A DNA stretch of 64,000 nt from Dermatophilaceae bacterium Soc4.6 (GCA_039889245.1 JAZGVH010000002.1:3348001-3412000); one strand, 5' to 3'. Shown: positions 43,582-53,221, counted from the first letter of the stretch. A program made the numbers and translations. Notes: generated from the letters alone by a model not told the origin.

Positions 43582-45126
43582 ATGGCCACTGCACTCGAGC
43601 CGCCCGACGGCACCGTCACCGACACCCACGGCTGGGAGCTGTCCTCGGCCGGTCTCCCGCTCGACCCCCTGCGCTGGCGCGCCCTGGGCGTCATCGCGAT
43701 CGCCCAGCTGATGATCGTGCTCGACGCCTCGATCGTGAACCTCGCACTGCCCTCGGCGAAGAAGGACCTGCACATCGCCGACGCCGACCAGCAGTGGGTC
43801 GTCACGGGCTACGCGCTGGCCTTCGGTGGGCTGCTGCTGCTCGGCGGCCGGGTCGCGGACTACATCGGGCGCAAGCGCGCGTTCCTCATCGGGCTCATCG
43901 GGTTCGCCGCCGCGTCGGCGCTCGGCGGCATCGCCTCGAGCCAGGGGCTGCTCTTCGCGGCCCGCGGCCTCCAAGGCGTCTTCGCCGCGCTCCTGGCCCC
44001 CGCCGCGCTCTCGCTCATCACCGTCACCTTCCACGAGCCGAAGGAACGCGCTCGTGCGTTCGGTGTCTACGGCGCGATCGCGGGCGGCGGCGCGGCCATC
44101 GGCCTGCTGCTCGGCGGCGTGCTCACGGAGTACCTCTCGTGGCGCTGGTGCCTGCTGGTCAACGTGCCGATCGCCATCGCCGCGGCCCTGCTGGCCGTCC
44201 CCTTCGTGCGCGAGAGCCGCGCCGACGGCTCCGCGCAGTACGACGTGCTCGGTGCCATCACCGTGTCGGTCGGCCTCGTCTCGTTGGTCTACGGCTTCAC
44301 CCAGGCCGCTCCGCACTCCTTCAAGGAGTCGGCGCACTGGGGCGAGCCCGCCACCCTCGCCTGGTTCGGCCTCGCGATCGTGATGCTCGTGAGCTTCTTC
44401 GTGATCGAGAACCGGGTGCCCAACCCGCTCCTGCCGATGCGCATCCTGCTGGAGCGCAACCGCGGGGCCTCCTACCTCGTCCAGCTCATCGTTGGTGTCG
44501 GGCTCTTTGCGATGTTCCTCTTCCTCGGTCTCTATCTCCAGGTCGTCAAGGGCTACTCCCCGGTCACCGCCGGCTTCGCGTTCCTGCCCTTCAGCGTCGG
44601 CATCATCGCCGGTGCGGGCATCGCGAGCCAGCTGCTGCCGCGGGTCGGCCCCAAGCCCCTGATCGTCCCCGGGCTGGTTGTCGGGGCCCTCGGCCTCTTC
44701 TGGCTCTCGCGACTGGAGTACGACTCGGCGTATGCGACCCACGTGCTGCCCGCCATGCTGCTCATCAGCCTCGGGATGGCGTTCAACTTCATTCCCGTAT
44801 CCACCACTGCACTGCACGGCATCGGCAAGGCCGACGCCGGAGTCGGGTCGGCCATGCTCAACACCTCGCAGCAGGTGGGTGGAGCCGTCGGGACGGCACT
44901 GCTCAACACCGTCGCCGTCGCGGCGACGACGTCCTACATCGCCGCCAACGGTGTGGCCACGGCCGCGGGCATGAACCCAGCTCTCACGGCGGGCTACACC
45001 CGGGCCTTCGAGGTCGGTGCAGGGTTCCTCGTCCTGGCGGCAGTCGTCGCCTTCTTCATGTTCACGGTCGGCAGGGACGCCGCCACCGAGAGCGACGACG
45101 AGGCTGCGGTGGCTCACATCGGCTGA
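43582..45126 (+). CDS. MFS multidrug-type transporter (DHA2 family, 14 TMS)
   Basis: Drug:proton antiporter-like membrane protein, 514 aa. It starts MATALEPPDGTVTDTHGWEL, with AGGAG 12 bp before the ATG; longer upstream readings run antisense to ThrE. Motif D1 is MIVLDASIVNLALPSAKKDL near residue 47, motif A GGRVADYIGRKRAFLIGLIG near 87, motif C GAIAGGGAAIGLLLGGVL near 170, and about 14 membrane segments are present. The substrate is unknown. No regulator is adjacent. Confidence 0.92.
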   Translation: MATALEPPDGTVTDTHGWELSSAGLPLDPLRWRALGVIAIAQLMIVLDASIVNLALPSAKKDLHIADADQQWVVTGYALAFGGLLLLGGRVADYIGRKRAFLIGLIGFAAASALGGIASSQGLLFAARGLQGVFAALLAPAALSLITVTFHEPKERARAFGVYGAIAGGGAAIGLLLGGVLTEYLSWRWCLLVNVPIAIAAALLAVPFVRESRADGSAQYDVLGAITVSVGLVSLVYGFTQAAPHSFKESAHWGEPATLAWFGLAIVMLVSFFVIENRVPNPLLPMRILLERNRGASYLVQLIVGVGLFAMFLFLGLYLQVVKGYSPVTAGFAFLPFSVGIIAGAGIASQLLPRVGPKPLIVPGLVVGALGLFWLSRLEYDSAYATHVLPAMLLISLGMAFNFIPVSTTALHGIGKADAGVGSAMLNTSQQVGGAVGTALLNTVAVAATTSYIAANGVATAAGMNPALTAGYTRAFEVGAGFLVLAAVVAFFMFTVGRDAATESDDEAAVAHIG

Positions 45127-45202
45127 GCGCCGACACCGGGAGCAGCTCCCGCCGTCGTGGCAGACTGCGAGCCACCGCTTGACCCCTCACCGTGGAGGAA
45201 CC

Positions 45203-46249
45203 GTGCCCGAGCTGCGCCCCACCCTCGTCGAGACCCCTCGGCTCACCGTCAACGTCTGGGCCGGCGGCCCGCCGGACGGCCGCCCTGTCCTGCTCGTGCA
45301 CGGCAACCTCGTCACCGGCGGTTGGTGGCGCGACGTCGCGGCGCTGCTGCCCGACGACGTGCGGGTCGTCGCCCCCGACCTGCGCGGCTTCGGGCGCACG
45401 GAGCCGAAGCCCGTCGACGCCACCCGCGGCCTGGGCGACCTGAGCGACGACGTCCACGGACTGCTCGAGATGCTCGAGCTCACCGGTCGCGACGACGTCG
45501 TGGCGGCGGGCTGGTCGATGGGCGGCGGCGTGCTCCAGCAGCACCTGCTCACCCATCCGGGTGACCTCGCGGCCGTCGTGCTCGTCGCGCCTCTCTCGCC
45601 CTACGGCTTCGGCGGCACCAAGGGCGAGGACGGCGAGCGCTGCACCGACGACGATGCCGGAACGGGCGGCGGGGGAGCGGCACCAGCCTTCCTCGATCGC
45701 CTGCAGGCCGGGGACCGGACGGCTGACGACCCCAGCACGGCCCGGTCGGTCTATCGGGCCTTCTTCGGCGCCGGCACGCGCTCCGAGGAGGTCGACGAGG
45801 ACTTTCTCGTCGACGAGATGCTCCTCACCGCGGTCGGTGACGACTCCTACCCCGGTGACTCGAGCGCGTCGGCTCACTGGCCCGGGTTCGCCCCCGGCGG
45901 GCGCGGGGTGCTCAACGCCATGTCGCCCAGGTGGTTCGACGTCTCGGCCCTGCCCGGGCTCGAGCCCAAGCCCCCGGTGACCTGGCTGCACGGCACCGCC
46001 GACCAGGTCGTCTCCGACGGCTCGATGTTCGACCTGGCGATGCTGGGCCAGATCGGGGCCGTCCCGGACTGGCCGGGCGCCGACGCCATGCCGCCGCAGC
46101 CGATGGCCGCGCAGATGCGGGCCGTCCTGCGCCGGTATGCCGCGGCCGGGGGAGTGACGCGCGAGCTCGCCCTCGAGGGCGTGGGTCACGGCATACCGGT
46201 TGCGGATCCTCAGGCCGTCGCCGACGCGATCGGGTCCCACCTGAGATGA
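45203..46249 (+). CDS. Alpha/beta hydrolase
   Basis: Cytoplasmic alpha/beta-fold hydrolase of 348 aa, GTG start with GGAGG 8 bp upstream. The oxyanion region is PVLLVHGNLVTGGWWRDVAA, nucleophile Ser in VVAAGWSMGGGVLQQHLL near residue 112, acid Asp in VTWLHGTADQVVS near 267 and His in LEGVGHGIPVADP near 331. A lid domain with an acidic Gly-rich insert lies between about 145 and 240. It resembles haloalkane-dehalogenase/epoxide-hydrolase-like esterases; the substrate is unknown. Confidence 0.88.
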   Translation: MPELRPTLVETPRLTVNVWAGGPPDGRPVLLVHGNLVTGGWWRDVAALLPDDVRVVAPDLRGFGRTEPKPVDATRGLGDLSDDVHGLLEMLELTGRDDVVAAGWSMGGGVLQQHLLTHPGDLAAVVLVAPLSPYGFGGTKGEDGERCTDDDAGTGGGGAAPAFLDRLQAGDRTADDPSTARSVYRAFFGAGTRSEEVDEDFLVDEMLLTAVGDDSYPGDSSASAHWPGFAPGGRGVLNAMSPRWFDVSALPGLEPKPPVTWLHGTADQVVSDGSMFDLAMLGQIGAVPDWPGADAMPPQPMAAQMRAVLRRYAAAGGVTRELALEGVGHGIPVADPQAVADAIGSHLR

Positions 46250-46261
46250 CGGCCGAACGCG

Positions 46262-47125
46262 CTACGGCGACACGACCTCCGGCCGGGGTAGGGCGCTCGC
46301 GACGTCCCACCACAGACGGTTGACGAAGAAGTAGGCGTCGGCCTCGTCGAGCGGGGACTGCCACGGCTTGTCGATGATGTAGTGGATGTTCTTCACGTCG
46401 GCGAGGTCCCAGAGCGACGGGTGCTGGTACGCAAGGGTTTTCAGCGCGTTGTAGACGTAGGGCACTGGCACCCAACGGCCCTCGTAGAACTCGTTGAGGA
46501 AGTCCTGCTCCGCGAAGGGGTAGCTCGCCAGGTCGTCGACCTGCGCCAGCTGCTCCACCATCGCGTCGAAGACCGCCTCGTCGGGGGTCAGTACCAGGAA
46601 GCCGCCGTTGAGGTAGCTGTCGACCACACCGGGCTCGCTCGTGTGCTCAAGCCCCCGGCAGTGGGTGTAGAAGCAGTTCTCCGGCGTCCAGCTGGCCGGA
46701 TAGCTCGCGATCCGGTTGGGGTTGCAGCGGCAGGCGTGGCAGGCGGCGATCGCCCCGTCAGCCAGCTCGAGCGAGAAGAGCTCGTCCATGTTCTGCGTGA
46801 CGAGCATGTCGGCGTCGAGCACGACGATCCGCGTGTAGTCGGTCAGCTGCCACGCGCGCAGCTTGGTCCAGACCTGCGCGAAGCGGGCGTTGGCATAGCT
46901 GTCCTCCAGCCCGCTCGCCGGCCGCAGGGGCTCGACCGCTCGCAGCTCGCACCCGTCGTCCTCGAGCACCTGGCGGTCCGCCGCGTCGATGTCGTCGGTC
47001 ACCAGCACGATCAAGGGGTAGGGAGAGCCCGAGCGGGTCAGCGAGGCCCGCAGGGTGCGGACCCCCACCACATAGCTCGGTGACGTCAGCAGCGTGACCC
47101 AGGCATTCATCGGCAGTCTCTCCAT
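46262..47125 (-). CDS. Glycosyltransferase family 8 protein
   Basis: GT-A-fold retaining glycosyltransferase of 287 aa, glycogenin/galactinol-synthase-like. The N-terminus AWVTLLTSPSYVVGVRTLRA begins the nucleotide-binding fold. The metal-binding DxD is in YTRIVVLDADMLVTQNMDEL near residue 97. Acceptor motifs are VVDSYLNGGFLVLTP and FAEQDFLNEFYEGRWVPVPY, and the terminal KNIHYIIDKPW carries the conserved His and Lys. It lies 12 bp after the aldonolactone oxidase gene on the same strand, so the two are probably co-expressed. The sugar transferred is unknown. Confidence 0.87.
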   Translation of the reverse strand: MERLPMNAWVTLLTSPSYVVGVRTLRASLTRSGSPYPLIVLVTDDIDAADRQVLEDDGCELRAVEPLRPASGLEDSYANARFAQVWTKLRAWQLTDYTRIVVLDADMLVTQNMDELFSLELADGAIAACHACRCNPNRIASYPASWTPENCFYTHCRGLEHTSEPGVVDSYLNGGFLVLTPDEAVFDAMVEQLAQVDDLASYPFAEQDFLNEFYEGRWVPVPYVYNALKTLAYQHPSLWDLADVKNIHYIIDKPWQSPLDEADAYFFVNRLWWDVASALPRPEVVSP

Positions 47126-47137
47126 CAGTCCGAGCAG

Positions 47138-48586
47138 TCAGTCGAACAGGGCTGCGGTGAACGCGTTGGCGAAGCGGTGCTGCGGGTCGAGCGACTCACG
47201 CACCTGCCGGAAGTCGTCCCACCGCGGGTAGAGCGCCGGCCAGTCGTAGAGCGACTCGTCGAAGTACTTGCCCCAGTGGGGTCGCCCGGACTCCCGGGCC
47301 AGCACCTGCTCGACCGCGTGCAGGAAGCTCTGCCCCTCTTCGGAGAGCGACCCGTCTTCGGAGTAGTAGACGACGAAGCCGAAGTAGCACGTCTCCTCGC
47401 CGTGCGACGGGCTCAGCCAGGCCTGCGACGGGCCCGTGCAGCGCAGGATCACCGGGTAGTGCATCGTCGGTCGGGTCTCGGCGTGCCAGCGCTTGATCGC
47501 CGTGACGACCTCACCGGCCCGCGAGAGCGGGACACCGATCTCGACGTTGATCTGCGGGGTCGCGATGCCCCGACAGAACACCTGGTAGATGTCGCCGGTC
47601 ACGTCGGTGAAGTCGCGGAAGCGGGCGACCGTGCGGAAGGGCTTGCCGTGCTCGTCGACGATCTTGGTGTCGTCGCGCATCTGTCGCAGCGTCGAGTCGA
47701 TGGTCTCGTTCATCACGTCGCTGGTCGTCGCGTGCTCGAGCAGCTCACTGCCACCCTCGCGGTAGCGGCGCACCTCGTCGTCGGTGGCCTCGGAGGCCCT
47801 CCATACCTGCACCTGGTTCTCCTGGGGGAACCACCAGGCCTTGACCAGCAGGTCGTCGTGGTTCCACCGCGCGAGGTCGTCCTCGAGCGTGTCGGCGGGA
47901 ACGCCGTCCTTGCGGCAGGTGTAGACCGGCGAGGGCACGGTGCGCAGCGTCACCGAGGTGATCACCCCGAGCGAACCCAGACCGAGCTGGACGGCCGAGA
48001 ACCACGGGTCCTCGCGGTCGAAGTCACGCACGGTGCCGTCGGCGAGCACCATGCGGATGGAGGTGACCGAGTCGGCGATCGAGCTCTGCTGCAGACCCTG
48101 GCCGTGGGTGCCGGTGGACAGGGCCCCGGCGAGGGTCTGCGAGGCGATGACGCCGGGGGAGGACGGCAGCATGCGACCGCGGGCGGTGAGCACCTCGTAG
48201 ATGTCGCCCAGTGGCGTCGCCCCGGCGAAGGTGGCCGTGTCGGCGGTGCTCGAGAGCTCACCGGTGAGCAGGCTCAGGTCGAGCAGGGCGCCCTGCTCGG
48301 AGCCCTCGAGCAAGCGACCCGGCGACATGCGGCTGCCGATCATCCGCACCTGACCGGTCGTGCTGGCCAGGAAGGCCTGCAGCTCGGCCTCGGTCGTCGC
48401 GGCGGTGACCGATCCCGGCTGCCCGAGGGTGGCGTTGCGCGCCCAGTTGCGCAGGCGCACGTCCTCACCGACCTTCTCGGCGTCGCGGCGGGGGTAGGCC
48501 CGTCGCTCGCGGCGGCTGGGGGGGCTGGACAGGGAGGAGGCGTCGCTTCGGGCCGGACGACGGGCGCTACGAACCGGAACATTCAT
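47138..48586 (-). CDS. FAD-dependent aldonolactone oxidase (D-arabinono-1,4-lactone oxidase family)
   Basis: VAO-superfamily flavoprotein of 482 aa starting MNVPVRSARRPARSDASSLS; earlier in-frame starts would run into the divergent neighbour's leader. The FAD domain has ATTEAELQAFLASTTGQVRM, then GVIASQTLAGALSTGTHGQG (flavin-contact His in GTHG). The C-terminal ALO domain has GRPHWGKYFDESLYDWPALY, where HWGK is the family motif, and DPQHRFANAF near the end. Family members oxidise sugar-1,4-lactones or alditols. No secretion signal is clear. It forms a pair with the GT8 gene. Confidence 0.88.
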   Translation of the reverse strand: MNVPVRSARRPARSDASSLSSPPSRRERRAYPRRDAEKVGEDVRLRNWARNATLGQPGSVTAATTEAELQAFLASTTGQVRMIGSRMSPGRLLEGSEQGALLDLSLLTGELSSTADTATFAGATPLGDIYEVLTARGRMLPSSPGVIASQTLAGALSTGTHGQGLQQSSIADSVTSIRMVLADGTVRDFDREDPWFSAVQLGLGSLGVITSVTLRTVPSPVYTCRKDGVPADTLEDDLARWNHDDLLVKAWWFPQENQVQVWRASEATDDEVRRYREGGSELLEHATTSDVMNETIDSTLRQMRDDTKIVDEHGKPFRTVARFRDFTDVTGDIYQVFCRGIATPQINVEIGVPLSRAGEVVTAIKRWHAETRPTMHYPVILRCTGPSQAWLSPSHGEETCYFGFVVYYSEDGSLSEEGQSFLHAVEQVLARESGRPHWGKYFDESLYDWPALYPRWDDFRQVRESLDPQHRFANAFTAALFD

Positions 48587-48743
48587 GACTCCATTGTCGT
48601 GCACGGCGCGAGTGACCGCCGCCGTCGTGGGCAACGGGAAATTGTGCGGTGCGGTGGAGGAGCCGTATCTGGTGCGGCCCGGGTCCCTCCTCTGGGTGTC
48701 GCGTGGCCTCGGGGGTCGCGCCCGTCGAAGAGGGAGCACCACC

Positions 48744-50939
48744 ATGCCCACACCCAGGAAGCGACCTGTCGCGAGGCCCGTGAGCCTCGACGTCACCGAG
48801 CTGGCCCTACGGGGACGCGCGCCGGCCCTGATGCTGGCCAACCCCAACTACTTCGGGACGGTCAAGGGCAGCCAGCTGCCGGTGGTCTCGTCGCTGTCAG
48901 GAAGCACCACCTTCGAGCAGCTCACCTGCGTGGGCCTCGAGACGAGCCTCGACCAGGTCGAGGCGGTGGTCCGCATCGGTGCCAACGCGGGCTACTCCGG
49001 CCCCCTCTGCGGTGGCGGCTCGCAGGAGCACGTCCGATTCTTCGTCACCTACGACGGAGCGGCCTCGTGGACCGACCTCGGCGTGCAGTCCTTCACCGTC
49101 CACGACACGACCGGCGCGCGTCCCCTCGACTTCGCGGTCAACCTGTCGGTGCCGGTGCAGCACCGCTGGTGCTTCCTGCAGAACCAGCCGACCCTGCGGG
49201 CGGTCCTGTCGTGGAACCACGAGCCGACGCCGGGCGATCCCGACTTCCTCCCGATCTGGGGCAACGTGGTCGACGTCGTCGTCCAGCCCACCGGCAGCAC
49301 CCTGCTCCTGCTGCACGACCTCGTCGAGGTCATCGAGGCCAAGGTGCCGCCGTCGATCACCGCCCTGCTCGACCTCGACCAGCCGCTCACACTCCACCCG
49401 CCCCAGCCGGCAACGTTGGTGTCATTGGCTGCCGGCTACCTGCAGGGCGACGTGCAGCCCCACCGGTTCCTGTTCCCCGCGCTGCAGAGGGCCACCTCCC
49501 AGGCCACGGTCCTGCACCCCCACCCGCTGCTGCCGTCTCCGTTCCTGAAGGAGATCGGGGTCGACACCGACCTCACCTCGATCCTCGACCTCATCGCCCA
49601 GACCGACGGCGACACGTCCTTCGAGGAGCTCGGGTGCGTCGGCTACGACCCGGTCGAGGACGCGCTCAGTGCGGTCCTCACCGTCAAGCGCCCCAACGGC
49701 TACTCCGGCGGACCGTGCACCTCGGGCTCCCACGAGTTCGTCGCCTTCTGGGTCGACTGGGGCACGGGCTTCGAGTACGCCGGCACCGCCACCGCCCAGG
49801 TGCACGACGTCACCGTCCCCGCGGGTGGTCTGCGGTATGCGGTCTACCTCCCGCTGTCGACGTGGGCCCACCGGCGCGCCTGCATGGACGGACCGGTCCA
49901 GCCGACCGTGCGGGCGATCCTGTCGTGGGAATCGACCCCGCCTCCCTCCGACCCAAAATGGGTTCCCACGTGGGGCAACCGGGTCGAGACCCACGTCGCG
50001 CTCCCACCGGGGTCGGTCACGGCGCTCAATCCCGTGCTCGACTCGCTCGGGGGCGTCCCGGTCTGCGCGATCGACCAGGCTGACGGCCGCACCACGGCCG
50101 GTGACCGACCCTTCGGCGGGGTCGTCACGGTAACCGGCTTCATCCCCGGCGCACCCGACCTCAGCGCCACGCCGATGCGCTACCAGGTGCAGGTCCGACC
50201 GGCGGGCGGCGGCTGGCAGACCCTCACGAACGACTTCGGCGTCACCGTCACCGAGCAGGTCGGCACGGCCCTCCCGGTGCAGTACGGCCTCACGCAGTCG
50301 GTCGACCCCGCCGGCTGGTACACCTACCTCGAGGACCCCAACACCGCTGGGGCGGGGTGGCGCCGCGTGGTCGGCAACGTGCTCGCGCAGTGGTCCACCT
50401 CGGAGCCGATGACCGGTCTGTGGGAGGTGCTCGTGCGGGCCAAGGACGGGGTGTCGACCTACGCGGCGCAGACGCTCCTGTGCTCCGACGGCACGCACCG
50501 CTCGTCCGTGACGCTGCGCCTCGACGAGGTGGCGCCGACGGCGACCTTCGCCCTGACCTCCTTCACCCGGGGCGGCGTGACCAACCCGGCGCAGGACTGC
50601 ATGAAGTTCGTGGTCGGCGACGTCCTCCACGGCACCTACTCGGTCCTGGACGAGCACTTCGACCGGATCGCTCTCGAGCTGGAGCCGGCGAGCCAGGCCT
50701 TCCCGGCCCGGGCGGTCGACCCCACCTGGTATGCCCTTCACGCCCCGCAGCTGTTCCCCAGCTACACCGCGGGAGCCTCGACCACCGGTGTGGCTGCGGG
50801 CAGCTGGGACCTCGACACGGTCGGCATGCACTCGTGCGGCTACTCGTTGAGATTCCGCACCTGGGACCGCACGATCGTCAGCGGCTCGGCGATCGGCTGG
50901 GAGGCGCTGCCGCACGCGATCGGCTTCTCCCTGGAGTAG
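48744..50939 (+). CDS. Large unrecognised protein with an internal duplication
   Basis: Protein of 731 aa, ATG start, with no family I recognise and no signal peptide. Two copies of a domain of about 150 residues are clear: the first has TTFEQLTCVGL, NAGYSGPLCGGGSQEHVRFF and TLRAVLSWNHEPTPGDPDFL; the second (about 290-435) has TSFEELGCVGY, NGYSGGPCTSGSHEFVAFW and TVRAILSWESTPPPSDPKWV. The last 290 residues form Ig/fibronectin-like strands (YQVQVRPAGGGWQTLTNDFG). The conserved Cys pairs (CVG...C) may bind metal or form disulfides. It diverges from the aldonolactone oxidase and ends in a strong terminator. Confidence 0.75.
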   Translation: MPTPRKRPVARPVSLDVTELALRGRAPALMLANPNYFGTVKGSQLPVVSSLSGSTTFEQLTCVGLETSLDQVEAVVRIGANAGYSGPLCGGGSQEHVRFFVTYDGAASWTDLGVQSFTVHDTTGARPLDFAVNLSVPVQHRWCFLQNQPTLRAVLSWNHEPTPGDPDFLPIWGNVVDVVVQPTGSTLLLLHDLVEVIEAKVPPSITALLDLDQPLTLHPPQPATLVSLAAGYLQGDVQPHRFLFPALQRATSQATVLHPHPLLPSPFLKEIGVDTDLTSILDLIAQTDGDTSFEELGCVGYDPVEDALSAVLTVKRPNGYSGGPCTSGSHEFVAFWVDWGTGFEYAGTATAQVHDVTVPAGGLRYAVYLPLSTWAHRRACMDGPVQPTVRAILSWESTPPPSDPKWVPTWGNRVETHVALPPGSVTALNPVLDSLGGVPVCAIDQADGRTTAGDRPFGGVVTVTGFIPGAPDLSATPMRYQVQVRPAGGGWQTLTNDFGVTVTEQVGTALPVQYGLTQSVDPAGWYTYLEDPNTAGAGWRRVVGNVLAQWSTSEPMTGLWEVLVRAKDGVSTYAAQTLLCSDGTHRSSVTLRLDEVAPTATFALTSFTRGGVTNPAQDCMKFVVGDVLHGTYSVLDEHFDRIALELEPASQAFPARAVDPTWYALHAPQLFPSYTAGASTTGVAAGSWDLDTVGMHSCGYSLRFRTWDRTIVSGSAIGWEALPHAIGFSLE

Positions 50940-50955
50940 CCGGATGCACGGGAAG

Positions 50956-50993
50956 AGGGGCGTCTCTCCACCCCCACGGTGGTAGACGCCCCT
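50956..50993 (+). terminator. Terminator after the 731-aa gene
   Basis: AGGGGCGTCT (50956-50965) pairs perfectly with AGACGCCCCT (50984-50993), 16 bp after the stop codon, with an 18-base loop. Confidence 0.85.
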
Positions 50994-51229
50994 CACTTCC
51001 GCCCCCTGCTGGCTGTGCCGATCTCGTGCGCCACCCCCCACGGGTGCGCCCGACCTGGTCCAGCCCTTCCCCCTGCGATGTCGGGAGTCGCTCCGGCCCC
51101 CCAGCCCTTGCGCTTGCCCGACAACATCAGCATACGGTCAAGAACGGGTAAAGTGCTCCGGGTTTGGCCAAACGGCCAGTGGCACCAACAGGACACCGGC
51201 GACCGGCACGGTGGAGAGGTGGTGGTGAC

Positions 51230-51973
51230 GTGCGGGGTCGGCTCTCCCTCCGTGGTCGGCGAGCGCACCGGACGGGCCGTCATCTGCTGCTGCTCCTGCT
51301 CGTGCTGGTGAGCACGGCCGCCGTGGGGCTCGTCCTCGACCGCACCGTCCACGCGACCTCGAGCGCGTCCGACCCGGCCCTGGCCGCGGTGGACGCGCTC
51401 CCGGTCGTCGGTGAGGCGCCCGCCGCCGCCTACGACCGTGCGGCCTTCGGCCAGGCCTGGCTCGACACCGACCGCAACGGCTGCGACACCCGCAACGACG
51501 TCCTGCGGCGCGACCTGGTCGGCGCTCGCCTCAAGCCGGGCACCCGAGGCTGCGTCGTCCTGGCCGGCACCCTCACCGATCCCTACAGCGGGGCACCCCT
51601 CGACTTCGTGCGGGGCGCCTCCACGTCGCAGCTGGTGCAGGTCGACCACGTCGTGGCCCTCGCCGACGCCTGGCGCAGCGGCGCCGCCGGCTGGTCGACC
51701 GCCGAGCGCGAGAGCTTCGCCAACGACCCCCTCGAGCTGCTCGCCGTCGACGGTCGCCTGAACTCCGCCAAGGGCGACGGTGATGCCGCCACCTGGCTGC
51801 CTCCGTCCACTACCGCCCGCTGCGCGTATGCCGCGCGCCAGGTCGCCGTCAAGCTCACGTGGCACCTTGCGGTCACGCAGCCCGAGGCCGACGCCCTGCG
51901 GGCGGTGCTGGGCGCCTGCCCCGAGCAGCAGCTGCCCAGCCGCTCGCCCTTCGTGCTGGGCCCGCCCGACTGA
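51230..51973 (+). CDS. Secreted HNH endonuclease-family protein
   Basis: Exported protein of 247 aa from the GTG chosen here because it precedes an Arg-rich n-region and the hydrophobic segment RHLLLLLLVLVSTAAVGLVL; a TTG at 51164 would add 22 residues. The mature region has DRNGCDTRNDVLRRDL, then the HNH/DUF1524 core QLVQVDHVVALADAWRSGA (His of the beta-beta-alpha metal motif) and NDPLELLAVDGRLNSAKGDG. Such proteins are common in actinobacteria and are thought to degrade extracellular DNA. A terminator follows. Confidence 0.85.
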   Translation: MRGRLSLRGRRAHRTGRHLLLLLLVLVSTAAVGLVLDRTVHATSSASDPALAAVDALPVVGEAPAAAYDRAAFGQAWLDTDRNGCDTRNDVLRRDLVGARLKPGTRGCVVLAGTLTDPYSGAPLDFVRGASTSQLVQVDHVVALADAWRSGAAGWSTAERESFANDPLELLAVDGRLNSAKGDGDAATWLPPSTTARCAYAARQVAVKLTWHLAVTQPEADALRAVLGACPEQQLPSRSPFVLGPPD

Positions 51974-51994
51974 TCGACCCCCGACAACGAAGAT

Positions 51995-52017
51995 GCCCGG
52001 TCCCACCGGGACCGGGC
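51995..52017 (+). terminator. Terminator after the HNH gene
   Basis: GCCCGGTCCC-ACC-GGGACCGGGC, a perfect 10-bp stem with a 3-base loop, 21 bp after the stop codon. Confidence 0.9.
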
Positions 52018-52192
52018 TGGTGACGATTTCGTACCGCAACGGGCCAATCGCCAAAGTCTTCGTCGGGAGCCTCTCGGCGTCCCTGTTCCTCAAGGTTTGC
52101 ACTCAATCATCAAGAGGGACAGCGACTTCACCAGATACATGTCCGAAATGACCCAACGGAACCAGTCGGACTCACCCGTTCGGACCACTGCC

Positions 52193-52198
52193 TACGAT
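52193..52198 (+). promoter_or_regulatory. -10 box (TACGAT) for a leaderless argF mRNA
   Basis: TACGAT ends 6 bp before GTG 52205, so the transcript likely begins at the start codon. This favours GTG 52205 over the ATG at 52208. Confidence 0.45.
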
Positions 52199-52204
52199 GG
52201 GCGG

Positions 52205-53221
52205 GTGATGACGACCCCCGCCCCCCGCACCAGTCTGACCGGGCGCTCCTTCCTGCGTGAGCTGGACTTCACCCCTGCCGAGTGGGGCTCGCTGGTCGAG
52301 CTGACCCTCGAGCTCAAGGCCGAGCGGCGCGAGCGACGCGAGCAGCCCCGGCTCCTGGGCCGCACGATCGCCCTCGTCTTCGAGAAGCCGTCGACCCGCA
52401 CCCGCTGCTCCTTCGAGGTCGCGGCCTACGAGCAGGGAGCCCACGTCACCTGCCTCGACCCCTCGGGGAGCCAGATCGGTCGCAAGGAGTCGGTCAAGGA
52501 CACCGCCCGGGTGCTCGGTCGCCTCTACGACGGCATCGAGTACCGCGGTGACCGCCAGGAGACGGTCGAGACCCTCGCCCGGTATGCCGGGGTCCCGGTC
52601 TGGAACGGCCTCACCGACCGCTGGCACCCCACGCAGGCCCTGTGCGACGCGGTGACGATGCTGGAGCACGCGCGCCGGCCCGCCGAGCAGATCTCCTTCG
52701 CCTACCTCGGCGACGCCCGCTACAACATGGGCAACAGCCTGCTCGTGCTCGGGGCGATGTTGGGGATGGACGTGCGGATCGTCGCCCCGCCGCAGCTCCA
52801 GCCGTCGGCGCAGGTGCAGGAGCAGGCACGGGCCCTCGCGGCGACCACGGGGGCCCGGGTGACGGTCACCGACGACCTGGCCTCCGGAGTCGCCGGCGTC
52901 GACTTCGTCCACACCGACGTGTGGGTCTCGATGGGGGAGCCCAAGCAGGTGTGGGCCGAGCGGATCGCGCTGCTGGAGCCCTACCGCGTCGACGCCGCAC
53001 TGCTGCGCGCGACCGGCAACCCCGGCGTGCGCTTCATGCACTGCCTGCCGGCCTGCCACGACCTCGAGACGCAGGTGGGCCGCGACGTGCACGACGAGTT
53101 CGGCCTCACCGAGCTCGAGGTCACCGACGAGGTCTTCGAGTCGGAGGCGTCGATCGTCTTCGACCAGGCGGAGAACCGCCTGCACAGCATCAAGGCCGTG
53201 TTGGTGGCCACCCTGGCCTGA
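52205..53221 (+). CDS. argF: Ornithine carbamoyltransferase
   Basis: Transfers carbamoyl phosphate to ornithine to form citrulline in arginine synthesis; 338 aa from GTG (337 from the adjacent ATG). Carbamoyl-phosphate site [20 protein letters not shown] near residue 60, [15 protein letters not shown] near 135, [15 protein letters not shown] near 165, ornithine loop [14 protein letters not shown] near 240 and MHCLPACHD near 280. No other arg or arc genes adjoin, so anabolic versus catabolic use is not settled. Its 3' end overlaps the convergent DUF389 gene by 32 bp. Confidence 0.95.
   Translation: MMTTPAPRTSLTGRSFLRELDFTPAEWGSLVELTLELKAERRERREQPRLLGRTIALVFEKPSTRTRCSFEVAAYEQGAHVTCLDPSGSQIGRKESVKDTARVLGRLYDGIEYRGDRQETVETLARYAGVPVWNGLTDRWHPTQALCDAVTMLEHARRPAEQISFAYLGDARYNMGNSLLVLGAMLGMDVRIVAPPQLQPSAQVQEQARALAATTGARVTVTDDLASGVAGVDFVHTDVWVSMGEPKQVWAERIALLEPYRVDAALLRATGNPGVRFMHCLPACHDLETQVGRDVHDEFGLTELEVTDEVFESEASIVFDQAENRLHSIKAVLVATLA

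Noticed and set aside
47177-48743. Long plus-strand open frames opposite the aldonolactone oxidase
   Set aside because: Shadow of a high-GC gene on the other strand, with no domain or ribosome site.
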